A stretch of 6,232 nucleotides of DNA from Pyrinomonadaceae bacterium (GTDB taxonomy: Bacteria > Acidobacteriota > Blastocatellia > Pyrinomonadales > Pyrinomonadaceae). The stretch covers positions 1 through 6,232 of the forward strand of contig JAICPV010000145.1 in assembly GCA_025929655.1 (NCBI GenBank). The letters are read 5' to 3'. Every line of letters starts with the position of its first letter. Position 1 is the stretch's first letter. A program made the position numbers and the translations under genes. The notes under the pieces are model-generated. The model was not told the origin of the DNA. It was given only the letters and a program-made list of their open reading frames with translations, and made no database searches. Shown here in pieces: positions 6,085 through 6,232 of the stretch.

Positions 6085-6112
6085 TTGTACGTCGTTTGGC
6101 ACAACGGATAAT
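6085..6112 (+). promoter_or_regulatory. candidate promoter for the gene at the right edge
   Basis: TTGTAC (6085-6090) and GATAAT (6107-6112) are separated by 16 bases. The -10 box is good (five of six) but the -35 box matches only TTG. It would leave a leader of about 75 bases before the ATG at 6194. No other convincing signal is visible in the divergent region 5942-6193. Confidence 0.2.
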
Positions 6113-6193
6113 TAGAATAGCAAAGAATTCCAAACCGGTAAAGCCAAATACGTCTTTGATTTTCGCAATGCCGGGCTTAGACTATCTTTCTTT

Positions 6194-6232
6194 ATGCTCT
6201 ATCTTTCGCAGGTGCTGGGCCGGCCGATCTAT
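6194..6232 (+). CDS. start of a probable PRC-barrel/MgtE-like protein, 3' end outside window
   Basis: Thirteen codons read MLYLSQVLGRPIY up to the right edge. An opening of the form MLYLSxLLGRPV/I is typical of proteins beginning with a PRC-barrel-like domain, including some N-terminally extended MgtE-type magnesium transporters and CBS-domain proteins. I recognise only this N-terminal pattern; thirteen residues cannot settle the family. The ATG at 6194 is the first ATG in frame after a TAG at 6113-6115. No Shine-Dalgarno is visible (ATCTTTCTTT precedes the ATG). It is divergent from the lytic transglycosylase. Confidence 0.45.
   Translation, partial: MLYLSQVLGRPIY

Noticed and set aside
6003..6142. 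TTTACCGG and CCGGTAAA as distant inverted copies
   Set aside because: Eight-base arms 124 bases apart in an AT-rich spacer; no supporting structure such as target duplications or a transposase.

Overview
The window reads like a chromosomal piece of a moderately GC-rich, Gram-negative-type bacterium. I infer an Acidobacteriota member, perhaps Blastocatellia/Pyrinomonadaceae. The inference rests on gene style: a zinc-ribbon plus bacterial PH-domain membrane protein, a Gly/Gln-rich small protein, an SLT-domain lytic transglycosylase, and a GCAGG...CCTGC / ACAGGCG...CGCCTGT double palindrome. I could not test the taxonomy with a search.

Layout. (1) Bases 1-1602, plus strand: the C-terminal three quarters of a Wzc/GumC-type polysaccharide co-polymerase fused to a tyrosine autokinase, cut by the left edge and followed by a compact intrinsic terminator. 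(2) Bases 4109-1636, minus strand, convergent with the kinase: a tight three-gene run of a zinc-ribbon/PH-domain membrane protein, rmlB (rfbB) and rmlD (rfbD), with gaps of 3 and 17 bases. (3) Bases 4476-4225, minus strand: an 83-residue Gly/Gln-rich protein with a strong Shine-Dalgarno and its own strong terminator. (4) Bases 4477-5080: a mostly non-coding stretch with a possible 44-codon membrane peptide ORF on the plus strand, a 60-base near-perfect inverted repeat, and a REP-like double palindrome touching the end of the next gene. (5) Bases 5941-5081, minus strand: a secreted lytic transglycosylase. (6) Bases 5942-6232: a divergent intergenic region ending in the first 13 codons of a probable PRC-barrel/MgtE-like protein on the plus strand.

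How it fits together. RmlB and RmlD catalyse steps 2 and 4 of dTDP-L-rhamnose synthesis, and the Wzc-like protein controls polymerisation and export of a polysaccharide. The left half therefore looks like the edge of an exopolysaccharide, capsule or O-antigen locus using rhamnose. RmlA and RmlC are not in the window. The lytic transglycosylase acts on peptidoglycan and is a separate transcription unit. I see no defence system, CRISPR array, tRNA, rRNA or intact mobile element. The least explained DNA is the repeat-rich interval 4660-5075.
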